A DNA stretch of 33,732 nt from Butyrivibrio sp. (lineage in GTDB: Bacteria; Bacillota; Clostridia; Lachnospirales; Lachnospiraceae), in assembly GCF_015056685.1 (NCBI RefSeq), contig NZ_SVFW01000043.1:1-33732 (forward strand). The letters run 5' to 3'. Shown here one piece after another: positions 8,145 through 16,395 of the stretch. Under the pieces are notes generated by a model, which searched no databases, was not told the origin of the DNA, and worked only from the letters and a program-made list of their open reading frames with translations. Positions within the stretch are counted from its first letter, which is position 1. Every line of letters starts with the position of its first letter. The translations under genes were made by a program, and so were the position numbers.

Positions 8145-9655
8145 TTTGAACCTACGCAAATAAGCGGAATTCTCACAGTAAAGGTTGTTCCTTCTCCTAA
8201 AGTACTCTGAACATCAATTGATCCTCTGTGCATAAGAACTGCATTTCTGGCGATTGCAAGTCCAAGGCCCGTTCCACCGATCTCTCTTGAGCGCGACTTG
8301 TCAACTCTGTAGAATCTCTCATAAATATGGTCAAGGCTATCTTCAGGAATGCCTATTCCGGTGTCTATTACCTTAATTGAAAAATACTGATGATCAGCAT
8401 CAAGCTCAACCTTAACAGTGCCGTTCTCTTTATTGTACTTTATAGCATTCTCAACCAGATTCATGATCACAAGTGATATTTTAACTTCATCAATCTCAGC
8501 TGTGATAGCCCTGTTACTCTCAAGTGTAAGATCTATATTGTGCTTCCTTGCTATTGGGCGCATTCTTTTAAGCACTACTTCTGTAAGGCTTACAACATCA
8601 ACTGATGTGATAGAAAGACCTGACGCCTTTTTGTCCATCTTAACAAGAGCAAGAAGGTCGTTGATTATCTTGTCTTCCCTGTCGATCTCTTCGCCTATAT
8701 CTGTCATAAATTCCCTATATACTTCATTAGGAACATCTTCCTGAGATAAAAGAGAATCTGCCAAAACCTTGATAGATGTTATAGGCGTCTTAAGCTCATG
8801 TGACACGTTGGAAACAAATTCCTGTCTTGAGTCATCAAGCACCTTCATGCGCCTTAACATGGCATTAAAAGCATTGATGATCTGTTCTGTCTCCAGGTAG
8901 TTTGGTCCAACAACAGGCTTATCTGTATAACCGGCTTTAACATCATTGATAGCAGCTGTAATCCTGTCGAAGGGCTTAAGCAGTGCATATGAAACCAGTG
9001 CAGAAAATACAAGGATTATTGTTACGATAAGAGTTTCAAGGGTTGTGGCACGTCTGCTTAAGATTTCAAGTGTATTGGCAATAGTCTCAGTTGATACACT
9101 TGTCAAAAGAACTCCTCTTACAACCTCATTGGCATTCCCAGCTACCGCTATATCACCCTCTTCAATGAGTTCAGTTGTTACAATAGGAGTGATCATCTCA
9201 ATATAACCATTTGCGCTGTCATATTTTGACAATGTGCCCTTGGAACCTGTCTTAAGGCAGTTAACAACCTCTTCAGAAATAATGGTCTTTCCCTGACTTA
9301 TATTGTAGGTATCCTTCACAACCTTAAGGTCGTCGTTGATAACCATTACACGGCCATCGTAAAGGTTTGCAAGCATATCAAGTTCCGCATTTATAACCTC
9401 TGAAGAAGTGTCCTGCAGATAATTATAAGTAATAAGGTGGTTCGCCAATATTCGAAGCTGTGTCTGAACTTCCGTTGATTTAACATTGACAGCACGATCT
9501 TCATAGCTCTGTAATATCAGGGCATGCATAACCAAACAAGAAAGCAATCCCGTAATAGAAACCACTATGAAAAATCGCACTCTTAGACTCTTGAAAATAT
9601 TTCTTATTTTGAGCTGAATAGCTATATCTTTTACTTTTGATAAAAACAGATTCAT
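8141..9655 (-). CDS. Membrane sensor histidine kinase (HAMP-HisKA-HATPase)
   Basis: A 504-residue kinase with a first membrane helix at about 28-49, an extracytoplasmic sensing region of roughly 150 residues, and a second helix at 207-226. HAMP, then the phosphoacceptor motif VSNVSHELKTPITS with H286, follow. The ATP-binding domain shows NLVENAIKYN (N box, 399-408), DTGIGIP (G1), FYRVDKSRS and GGTGLGLA (460-467). All catalytic motifs are intact. The domain order is that of WalK/PhoR/ResE-type kinases. The 200-residue sensor region matches no ligand domain that I can name. No clear ribosome binding site precedes the ATG; the regulator ends 15 nt upstream, so translation may depend on coupling. 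Its partner is the adjacent OmpR-type regulator. Confidence 0.95.
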   Translation of the reverse strand: MNLFLSKVKDIAIQLKIRNIFKSLRVRFFIVVSITGLLSCLVMHALILQSYEDRAVNVKSTEVQTQLRILANHLITYNYLQDTSSEVINAELDMLANLYDGRVMVINDDLKVVKDTYNISQGKTIISEEVVNCLKTGSKGTLSKYDSANGYIEMITPIVTTELIEEGDIAVAGNANEVVRGVLLTSVSTETIANTLEILSRRATTLETLIVTIILVFSALVSYALLKPFDRITAAINDVKAGYTDKPVVGPNYLETEQIINAFNAMLRRMKVLDDSRQEFVSNVSHELKTPITSIKVLADSLLSQEDVPNEVYREFMTDIGEEIDREDKIINDLLALVKMDKKASGLSITSVDVVSLTEVVLKRMRPIARKHNIDLTLESNRAITAEIDEVKISLVIMNLVENAIKYNKENGTVKVELDADHQYFSIKVIDTGIGIPEDSLDHIYERFYRVDKSRSREIGGTGLGLAIARNAVLMHRGSIDVQSTLGEGTTFTVRIPLICVGSK

Positions 9656-9670
9656 ATTTTTATATTAAAA

Positions 9671-10351
9671 TCATCCTTGAAAATAGTAACCGCTGCCCCA
9701 TTTTGTACGTACATATCTAGGTTCACTTGGGTTACTCTCAAGTTTCTCACGAAGTCTTCTGATATGAACATCAACAGTTCGCTCATCACCCGGGTAATCT
9801 GTTCCCCATATGGTGTGCAAAAGCTCTTCTCTTGAGTACACCCTTCCTGCATTAGAAGCAAGATGCTCTAAAAGCTCATACTCTCTGCTGGTAACATTTA
9901 TCTCTCTGTCTTTTACAAAAACTCTTCTGTAAGCCTCGTTAAGCTTAAGATCACCAAAGGTCAAAGTTTTCTCAGGCGCCTGTGATCTGCTTGTTCTTCT
10001 GATGATTGCCTTGATCCTTGCCTTAACTTCAAGAATATTGAAAGGCTTGGTCATATAATCATCAGCACCATATTCAAGACCAAGTATCTTGTCCATATCA
10101 TCGCCCTTTGCTGTAAGCATGATAATAGGAACATTAGAAAACTCTCTGATCTGCTGACATACTTCAAAGCCAGTAAGTCCGGGAAGCATCACATCCAGTA
10201 GAATAATGTCATAATTGTTAGTTCTGGCCATTTCAAGTGCTGTCTGACCATCATAGGCACAGTCACAGACTATATCATCCTGCTCCAGACTAAACTTAAT
10301 ACCTTTAACTATTGCTTTTTCATCATCTACTACAAGTGCTTTTTTACTCAT
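9671..10351 (-). CDS. OmpR/PhoB-family response regulator
   Basis: A 226-residue regulator. The receiver domain has D10/E11, phosphoacceptor D53 (in DIILLDVMLPG), T80 and K102 (in MTKPF). The C-terminal winged-helix DNA-binding domain (about 128-225) includes the conserved tail VDVHIRRLREKLE and RTKWGSGYYF. It resembles the PhoP/WalR group. GGAGAAG precedes the ATG. It starts 23 nt after comEA and is followed by the kinase, so comEA, regulator, kinase and GerMN lipoprotein look like one transcription unit. The regulon is unknown; control of envelope or competence genes is only a suggestion from context. Confidence 0.96.
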   Translation of the reverse strand: MSKKALVVDDEKAIVKGIKFSLEQDDIVCDCAYDGQTALEMARTNNYDIILLDVMLPGLTGFEVCQQIREFSNVPIIMLTAKGDDMDKILGLEYGADDYMTKPFNILEVKARIKAIIRRTSRSQAPEKTLTFGDLKLNEAYRRVFVKDREINVTSREYELLEHLASNAGRVYSREELLHTIWGTDYPGDERTVDVHIRRLREKLESNPSEPRYVRTKWGSGYYFQG

Positions 10352-10374
10352 TACTTCTCCGCTTTCTAAAACTG

Positions 10375-10992
10375 TTAAACTGTAATATATTCCTTTATTT
10401 TAGAAAAAAGTTTATCCTTAATGCCTGACACTTTCATAATATCTTCAATGCAGGCAAAATTCCCGTTCTGCTCCCGATAATCAACTATCTTACCGGCAAC
10501 CTTCTCCCCAATTCCAGGAATAGTCTTAAGTTCCTCCTTTGTGGCTTTGTTAATATTTATAAGTCCATTGCTGCTAAAACTATCAGTGCTGTCAGTATTA
10601 TCTGCAACAAGGCCATTTTTAACTTCGTCTTTAGTTGGAATCATGAGTTTGGTGCCATCCTCGACTACGGCAGCAAGATTAACATAAGTATCATCTGCGC
10701 CATCGACGAAACCACCTGCCGCTTTTACTGCATCATCTGCTCTCGAAGCAGGAGGTAATTCATAAACACCAGGACAAACAACTGCACCACAAACATACAC
10801 CACAATATTTTCCTGCTCAGTCAGAGCAACTGTAGCGTAATCCCCCGTGCTGCAATTATCATCAGAAATATCTTCAGACCCCTCATCATTCATAGTATCA
10901 CTAAGAACTATATCCGAATCATATCCGGCATTTGTACACCCAGCCAAAGTAAAAGCCATAGTGCAACAAAGTATAAATATAAACCTACGCAT
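10375..10992 (-). CDS. comEA: ComEA-family DNA-binding protein with lipoprotein signal
   Basis: A 205-residue protein with a SLBB-type domain (about 62-118, IVVYVCGAVVCPGVYELPP) and a C-terminal double helix-hairpin-helix domain (143-205; INKATKEELKTIPGIGEKVA, then VSGIKDK). This is the layout of Gram-positive ComEA, the surface receptor that holds incoming double-stranded DNA for ComEC. Unlike Bacillus ComEA, which has an uncleaved membrane anchor, the N-terminus here ends in LAGC (C19), a perfect lipobox, followed by an acidic linker. It is predicted to be lipid-anchored outside the membrane. A strong AGGAGG site precedes the ATG, but lies in a hairpin. A promoter is predicted just upstream. 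Confidence 0.92.
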   Translation of the reverse strand: MRRFIFILCCTMAFTLAGCTNAGYDSDIVLSDTMNDEGSEDISDDNCSTGDYATVALTEQENIVVYVCGAVVCPGVYELPPASRADDAVKAAGGFVDGADDTYVNLAAVVEDGTKLMIPTKDEVKNGLVADNTDSTDSFSSNGLININKATKEELKTIPGIGEKVAGKIVDYREQNGNFACIEDIMKVSGIKDKLFSKIKEYITV

Positions 10993-10995
10993 GTT

Positions 10996-11011
10996 TTCCT
11001 CCTAAGAGGAA
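10996..11011 (-). promoter_or_regulatory. Hairpin covering the comEA ribosome binding site
   Basis: TTCCTC and GAGGAA form a 6-bp stem with a 4-nt loop in the comEA leader. The 3-prime arm holds the Shine-Dalgarno sequence AGGAGG, five bases before the ATG, so folding would hide it. A short hairpin of this size may be only marginally stable. Confidence 0.45.
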
Positions 11012-11028
11012 CCCCGCCATGCTTTTTT

Positions 11029-11057
11029 ATTCTAGTCGATTAAAAAAAATTACGCAA
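11029..11057 (-). promoter_or_regulatory. Predicted sigma-A promoter of comEA
   Basis: On the minus strand TTGCGT (11052-11057), a 17-nt spacer with an eight-T tract, and TAGAAT (11029-11034). Transcription would begin about 30 nt upstream of the comEA ATG. This suggests that comEA and the two-component genes are expressed independently of the arginine genes upstream. Confidence 0.55.
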
Positions 11058-11070
11058 GCACAAACAAAAA

Positions 11071-12561
11071 TTAATCGCTCTCTTCTGTAAGACCGTCTGT
11101 AACATCCAGATCTGTAGGATCAGGAAGAGTTTCTTCCTCAAAAGCTGTACCTGTAACCTGAGTCATGATACTCTCAGATACATTTTTAAGAGTAGAATTA
11201 CAGTCATCTCCATTCCAAATCTTGGTAAATGCGATTTCAAGTTCCATCCAAAGGTTACTTGTCTCTATAGTCTTTGGCATAGGTACTGAATCTGCATAAA
11301 CTTCAGTAAAGGTATCAAGGTTTTTATCACCATAGTTGACGCCAAAGTGAGCCGCCAGCTTTCCTCCGAGCTTATAGATATCACCTGAATTATCATTTAA
11401 GAGATATCTTGCAAAAGAATTAGCTTCTGTAGGGTGCTCAGAGTATCCGTTAACAACAATACAGTCTGTAACTGACATGGTTCTTGTCTTGTAATCTGAA
11501 GTTATATCAGGAATGTCAGCGACTTCAAAATCATATTCACATTCGCCTGAAGCTTTAGCTGCTTCAATCTTAGACAGGATATCTGTTGTAGCAACGGTAA
11601 ATACGATCTTGCCATCAATAAAGTCCTGAGCGATTTTGTCATAATCAATTTCTTTTGCATCAATGGCAAAGAACTGGTTAAGCTGCTGATATATCTTCAT
11701 GCAGCTGATGGTATCTGAATTATAGATATCTATTAGACTTACATCGTCTCCGGCCTTACCGCCTACATTCATGTAATTTCCAACAAAGAAATAGTTGTAG
11801 AAAATATCTGTAACATCCCATTTAAATACCGCTTCAACCTGATCAGGAGCGTTATAGCTCTGAGCGAATTTCAAAATATCTGCAATAGTATGAGGAATCT
11901 TTTCCTCAACTCTAGCCTGAACCTCTTTGTCTGAAATAACAGAGTCCTCGTCAACATCAGCCTCAGCCATAGTTTCTGCAGAGCTGTCCTCTGACGCTTC
12001 CTCTTCTGCTTCCTCGCCCTCTGCCATGTCAGCTTCAGCCTGGAGCTCTTCTCTTACCATATTCTCGAGATATGTCTTGTTATAGACCAGTGAACTTGTC
12101 TCATAATAGAAAGGATAAGCTATAAGTCTTCCATTATAAGTAACGGAATTAACTGCAGATGTAGGGAAAGTCTCCTCATCAAGGAAATCAACTCCATTGT
12201 CAATCTCAAGAGCAAGTCCTGCCAAATAGGCCTTTTCGAGAGAATCATTTGTTATTATATAAAGATCAGGATAATTATCATCTTCAAGAGAAGCCTTGTT
12301 GATAGCTTCAAGATATTCAAGGCCTGAAACAAGTACAGGCTCGATACGCACTCTGCTACGTGATTCAGAATAAGCAACCGCCTTATTCTGAAGGTATGGA
12401 GTAAGCGCATCGTCCGTGTACCATATTCTTACAGTTGTCTTGTTCAGGTTAAAAAGAGAATAATCCTCAAACACGCTCTGTTTGGACTGCGCGTAAAGAA
12501 TCGTACCAGATAACATACAAAGTATTAAAACAATAGAAAAAACCTTAACTCTTAATCTCAT
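11071..12561 (-). CDS. Extracellular solute-binding protein (family 1-like), secreted
   Basis: A 496-residue protein resembling ABC-transporter sugar-binding proteins: TTVRIWYTDDALTPYLQN near the N-terminus, DNYPDLYIITNDSLEKAYLAGLALEI, then NGRLIAYPFYYETSSLVYNKTYLE. The signal region (about 5-24) ends near LYAQ and has no acceptable lipobox; the only cysteine (C15) sits inside the hydrophobic core. It may be released or membrane-anchored. Residues about 176-211 form a strongly acidic insert. No permease or ATPase gene is nearby. Start choice: an ATG five codons upstream lacks a ribosome site; the ATG at 12561 overlaps the argD stop as ATGA and follows GAGGAG. Ligand unknown. Confidence 0.8.
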   Translation of the reverse strand: MRLRVKVFSIVLILCMLSGTILYAQSKQSVFEDYSLFNLNKTTVRIWYTDDALTPYLQNKAVAYSESRSRVRIEPVLVSGLEYLEAINKASLEDDNYPDLYIITNDSLEKAYLAGLALEIDNGVDFLDEETFPTSAVNSVTYNGRLIAYPFYYETSSLVYNKTYLENMVREELQAEADMAEGEEAEEEASEDSSAETMAEADVDEDSVISDKEVQARVEEKIPHTIADILKFAQSYNAPDQVEAVFKWDVTDIFYNYFFVGNYMNVGGKAGDDVSLIDIYNSDTISCMKIYQQLNQFFAIDAKEIDYDKIAQDFIDGKIVFTVATTDILSKIEAAKASGECEYDFEVADIPDITSDYKTRTMSVTDCIVVNGYSEHPTEANSFARYLLNDNSGDIYKLGGKLAAHFGVNYGDKNLDTFTEVYADSVPMPKTIETSNLWMELEIAFTKIWNGDDCNSTLKNVSESIMTQVTGTAFEEETLPDPTDLDVTDGLTEESD

Positions 12562-13757
12562 ATACTCCTCAGACATGAATCAAGTATACCTATCATGTCA
12601 TCCACATTTTCCTTGGTTATCACAAGAGGAGGCACAAAACGGATAATATTAGGTCCGGCGTTTATCAGGATAAGGCCATTTTCAAGTGCCTTATTGATTA
12701 CATCTGCCACAGGTCTGTCAAAGACAAGTCCCTGCATAAGTCCCATTCCTCTTCTGCACGTAATGAAGTCATAGCGTCCAACAAGCTCATCCAAGCGCTC
12801 TTCAAGATATGGAGCCACCTCATTCACATTCTCTATTATATTGTCCTGTTTAAATAAATCAAGTACTTTGCCCACTGCTGCACATGCAAAAGGATTGCCG
12901 CCGTAAGTAGTGCCATGATCACCTGCAACGAGAGAATTAGCCCCAACTTTTTCAGTCATAAGAAATGCTCCTACAGGTACTCCGCAGCCAAGGGCCTTGG
13001 CAGTTGTCATAATGTCAGGCTTTACTCCATATTTCTGCCATGCAAACATATATCCTGTTCTGCCCATGCCACACTGTATCTCATCAAGGATAAGAAGGAT
13101 ATCTCTTTCATCGCAGAGCTTTCTTACCTTTGTAAGGAACTCCTCTGTTGCCGGATATATTCCGCCTTCTCCCTGCACAGTCTCAAGAATTATAGCGCAG
13201 GTCTTATCATTCACCTGTGAAAGAACGCTTTCAAAGTCATTAAGATCAGCAAACTTTATATTTCCGATCATTGGCTCAAAGGCCTCTCTGTAGTGAGGAT
13301 TTCCTGTTACTGAAAGCGCTCCGAAAGTCCTGCCATGGAAGGAATGGTTCATGGCAATTATCTCATGATCAGTTTTTCCATCCTTTAAAAATGCATACTT
13401 TCTGGCAGCCTTAAGTGCGCCTTCAACCGCTTCTGCTCCGCTGTTTGTGAAAAAGACTCTGTCCATTTTAGAGACTTCTTTTAGCTTCTTTGCTGCTTCT
13501 ATAGCCGGCACATTATAGTAATAATTGGATGTATGGAGAACCTTATCAATCTGAGCTTTTAAGGTGTCATTGTATTCCTTGTTATTGTAACCAAGGGCAA
13601 AAACAGCAATACCTGCCACAAAATCAAGGTACTTTTTTCCATCGATATCATATAGATAGACTCCATCGCCCTTTTCAAGGACAATCTGATATCTGTTATA
13701 GGTATGAAGCAGTGCTTTCTCAGCCTCTTCAATATATGATTTCATCTTTTCGCTCAT
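12558..13757 (-). CDS. argD: Acetylornithine aminotransferase
   Basis: A 399-residue class-III PLP aminotransferase of normal length. FFTNSGAEAVEGALKAARK (about 102-120), LILDEIQCGMGRTG with D225, and TTAKALG with the Schiff-base lysine K254 are all present. It converts N-acetylglutamate semialdehyde to N-acetylornithine in the cytoplasm. Placement between argB and the end of the arg operon supports argD over other ornithine-type aminotransferases. A GGGAG lies 10 nt before the ATG. It is 47 nt downstream of argB and overlaps the next gene by 4 nt. Confidence 0.95.
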   Translation of the reverse strand: MSEKMKSYIEEAEKALLHTYNRYQIVLEKGDGVYLYDIDGKKYLDFVAGIAVFALGYNNKEYNDTLKAQIDKVLHTSNYYYNVPAIEAAKKLKEVSKMDRVFFTNSGAEAVEGALKAARKYAFLKDGKTDHEIIAMNHSFHGRTFGALSVTGNPHYREAFEPMIGNIKFADLNDFESVLSQVNDKTCAIILETVQGEGGIYPATEEFLTKVRKLCDERDILLILDEIQCGMGRTGYMFAWQKYGVKPDIMTTAKALGCGVPVGAFLMTEKVGANSLVAGDHGTTYGGNPFACAAVGKVLDLFKQDNIIENVNEVAPYLEERLDELVGRYDFITCRRGMGLMQGLVFDRPVADVINKALENGLILINAGPNIIRFVPPLVITKENVDDMIGILDSCLRSI

Positions 13758-13804
13758 AGCTTAAGTTCTCCCTTATTATCATGTTTTTTAACTGCTGTCT
13801 CTTC

Positions 13805-14677
13805 TTAGTCAGCTGTAAACATTGTTCCAACACCCTTGTTGGTAAATATTTCCAAAAGCAGGCAATGTGCTATTCTTCCATCCAGAATATGAACGCTGTT
13901 AACGCCCTGTCTTATGGCATCTGTGCAGTTATTAAGTTTTGGAAGCATTCCTCCGCCTATATTTCCACCGGCAATAAGTGCATCTGCCTCCGAACATGTA
14001 AGTCTTGACAGGAATGATGAAGGATCGTTTATATCTTTATAAACGCCTTCTATGTCAGTCAAAAATGCGAGTTTATCTGCGCCAACAGCCTTAGCGATGG
14101 CACATGCCGCATCATCTGCATTGATGTTGTAGGTATCAAAATTGTCATCGAATCCAACAGGTGCAATGACAGGAAGATACTCATTATCAATAAGGTCAAA
14201 TAAAACCTTTGGATCAACCTTGTCAATCTCACCAACAAAGCCAATATCCTTGCCATCTGAATATTTCTTTTTAACATGCAAAAGACCTGAATCTTTTCCG
14301 CTTATTCCAATAGCCTTAACTCCAAGCTCCTGAACCATTGTAACCAGCTGCTTATTAACTCTGCCAAGGACCATCTCGGCTATTTCCATAGTCTCTGCAT
14401 CAGTCACTCTAAGTCCGTTTACGAACCGGGCTTCTTTTCCCACTTTTGAAACCCAGGAACTGATGGCCTTTCCACCGCCATGTACAATGATCGGTTTAAG
14501 TCCTACAAGCTTTAAAAGAGTAACATCTGTTATTACACTCTTTTGAAGTTCTTCGTTACTCATGGCACTCCCGCCATATTTTACAACGATGATCTTCTTA
14601 TTAAATTTCTGAATATATGGAAGGGCCTCAACAAGTACTTCTGCTTTTTTTAATACGCTTTCCATATCCTTATCCAT
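13805..14677 (-). CDS. argB: Acetylglutamate kinase
   Basis: A 290-residue amino-acid kinase: VVKYGGSAM with K33, IIVHGGGK (63-70), LRVTDAETMEIAEMVL, and INADDAACAIAKA for nucleotide binding. It phosphorylates N-acetylglutamate. The N-terminal helix ending EALPYIQKF is the feature that in arginine-sensitive enzymes (such as those of Pseudomonas and Thermotoga) links dimers into feedback-inhibited hexamers. Feedback control by arginine is therefore likely here, which fits a cyclic pathway with ArgJ. AAGGAGG precedes the ATG; argJ ends 12 nt upstream. Confidence 0.96.
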   Translation of the reverse strand: MDKDMESVLKKAEVLVEALPYIQKFNKKIIVVKYGGSAMSNEELQKSVITDVTLLKLVGLKPIIVHGGGKAISSWVSKVGKEARFVNGLRVTDAETMEIAEMVLGRVNKQLVTMVQELGVKAIGISGKDSGLLHVKKKYSDGKDIGFVGEIDKVDPKVLFDLIDNEYLPVIAPVGFDDNFDTYNINADDAACAIAKAVGADKLAFLTDIEGVYKDINDPSSFLSRLTCSEADALIAGGNIGGGMLPKLNNCTDAIRQGVNSVHILDGRIAHCLLLEIFTNKGVGTMFTAD

Positions 14678-14689
14678 AGTAAGTCCTCC

Positions 14690-15913
14690 TTATGATCTGT
14701 AATCAGCATTGATCTTTACATAATCATATGTAAGATCGCATCCCCATGCTGTTGCAGACTCGTTACCTTCATGCATGTCCACAAGTACTGTTACAGCAGC
14801 AGCCTTCATGATCTGAAGTGCCTTATCTTCATCAAAATCAAGTGGTGTTCCCATATGAAATACTTCTATCTTGCCATTTGCGCTTTCAAAGAAAAGTTCC
14901 ACATCGTTCTGATCAAAGATTGCGCCGGAATATCCCATGGCACAAAGAAATCTTCCGAAATTGGCATCGCAGCCGTAGATAGCTGCTTTTGAAAGATTTG
15001 ATCCAACAATTGCTCTTGAAAGAGTTCTTGCGTCTGCTTTACTTTTGGCATTTACAACTTTTGCTTCAAAAAGCTTTGTTGCTCCCTCGCCATCGGAAGC
15101 CATCTTCTTGGCAAGAAATGTGCAAACATAGGAAAGAGCTTCTTTAAACTTTTTATAATTATCGTTTTTCTCGCTAATGCAGTCATTTCCTGCAAGACCG
15201 TTTGCCATACACAAGAGAGTATCGTTGGTTGAGGTATCACCATCAACTGTTATCATATTAAAAGAGTCTGCTACTACGTCTTTTACCGCTTCCTGAAGCA
15301 GAGATTTCTCAATCTTAAGATCGGTAGATAAAAAAGCAAGCATGGTGCACATATTAGGGTGGATCATTCCTGAGCCCTTGCTCATGCCTCCAAGAGTGAT
15401 CTCTTTTCCATCAATATCAAAGGTTACGGCAATCTCTTTGTTAACCGTATCAGTTGTCATAATGGCCTTTGAAGCTGCTGTCCCTGCTTCAATACTGTCA
15501 TCAAGGCTTTCGCTCATCTTAGATACGCCAAGTGTCATCTTATCTACAGGAAGCTGCATTCCAATTACACCGGTAGATGCGACGCCAACTGATAAATAAG
15601 CAACTCCAAGGCTCTTTTCCACTGCCTTTGCCACTGCCTCGCATGCGTCAAATCCCTCTTTTCCTGTACATGCATTGGCAATTCCTGAATTGATCACAAC
15701 TGCCTGCATAGTACTACCGGATTCAACTATTTTTTTATCCCACTGGACACATGCAGCCTTTACCACATTGGAAGTAAAGGTTCCTGCGCACACACAGGGC
15801 TCTGTGGAATATATAAGTGCCATATCAGTCCTGTCTTTATACTTGATACCTGCTTCGCAGCTTGCCGCCTTAAATCCTTTTGCTGCTGTAATACCACCTG
15901 TTATCTCTTTCAT
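14690..15913 (-). CDS. argJ: Bifunctional ornithine acetyltransferase / N-acetylglutamate synthase
   Basis: A 407-residue ArgJ. The autoprocessing site reads KGSGMIHPNMCTMLAF; cleavage before T190 yields alpha and beta chains and makes T190 the nucleophile. The residue before it is cysteine instead of the common alanine. The family moves the acetyl group from acetylornithine to glutamate, and bifunctional members also use acetyl-CoA; which type this is cannot be told from sequence. VINSGIANACTG (73-84) forms part of the conserved site. AAGGAG precedes the ATG. It sits between the GNAT gene (11 nt upstream) and argB. Confidence 0.96.
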   Translation of the reverse strand: MKEITGGITAAKGFKAASCEAGIKYKDRTDMALIYSTEPCVCAGTFTSNVVKAACVQWDKKIVESGSTMQAVVINSGIANACTGKEGFDACEAVAKAVEKSLGVAYLSVGVASTGVIGMQLPVDKMTLGVSKMSESLDDSIEAGTAASKAIMTTDTVNKEIAVTFDIDGKEITLGGMSKGSGMIHPNMCTMLAFLSTDLKIEKSLLQEAVKDVVADSFNMITVDGDTSTNDTLLCMANGLAGNDCISEKNDNYKKFKEALSYVCTFLAKKMASDGEGATKLFEAKVVNAKSKADARTLSRAIVGSNLSKAAIYGCDANFGRFLCAMGYSGAIFDQNDVELFFESANGKIEVFHMGTPLDFDEDKALQIMKAAAVTVLVDMHEGNESATAWGCDLTYDYVKINADYRS

Positions 15914-15924
15914 ATATCTGCTCC

Positions 15925-16368
15925 TTATTTATTAAAAATAGTCAGATTACTTTCATTTAAAGCAAAATCGTAATAATTGAGATCAGTCCTTAATGTCCAT
16001 CCCATTTTCTGCCAGAACTTATTTCCGACTGTATTTGTTACAAAAGCATTCAGGCAGACCTTATTGATCTTTTCTTTTTTTAGCTGCTCACAGCAAAATT
16101 CAACCATCATTTTGCCGATTCCATGCATTCTGTACTCTTCACTTACGCATACATGATAAAGACAGGCCCTTCTTCCATCATGTCCACATAAAATAGCACC
16201 GACTATCTTTCCATCCTCCACATCAACTGCGCTTGTGGTGGGATTTCTTTTTAAAAACATCTCTACGCCTTCTTTAGTATCGTCAATTGAACGGATCCCA
16301 AAACCATGTATCGACATCCAGAGCGCGTATACTTCATCGTAATCATCAATCGTCATTGTACGAACCAT
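15925..16368 (-). CDS. GNAT-family N-acetyltransferase inside the arg operon
   Basis: A 147-residue single-domain GNAT: YDEVYALWMSI at the start, LYHVCVSEEYRMHGIGKMM (about 70-88) with the acetyl-CoA pyrophosphate loop R80-x-x-G83-x-G85, and NKFWQKMGWTLRTDLNYY near the end. It lies between argC and argJ with gaps of 27 and 11 nt, so it is cotranscribed with arginine biosynthesis. A short N-acetylglutamate synthase that primes the cyclic pathway is one possibility; modification of an unrelated amine or protein is the other. The fold alone does not decide. GGTGA precedes the ATG. Confidence 0.88.
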   Translation of the reverse strand: MVRTMTIDDYDEVYALWMSIHGFGIRSIDDTKEGVEMFLKRNPTTSAVDVEDGKIVGAILCGHDGRRACLYHVCVSEEYRMHGIGKMMVEFCCEQLKKEKINKVCLNAFVTNTVGNKFWQKMGWTLRTDLNYYDFALNESNLTIFNK

Positions 16369-16395
16369 AGTTTCACCAGCTTTTCTTTTTATTTA

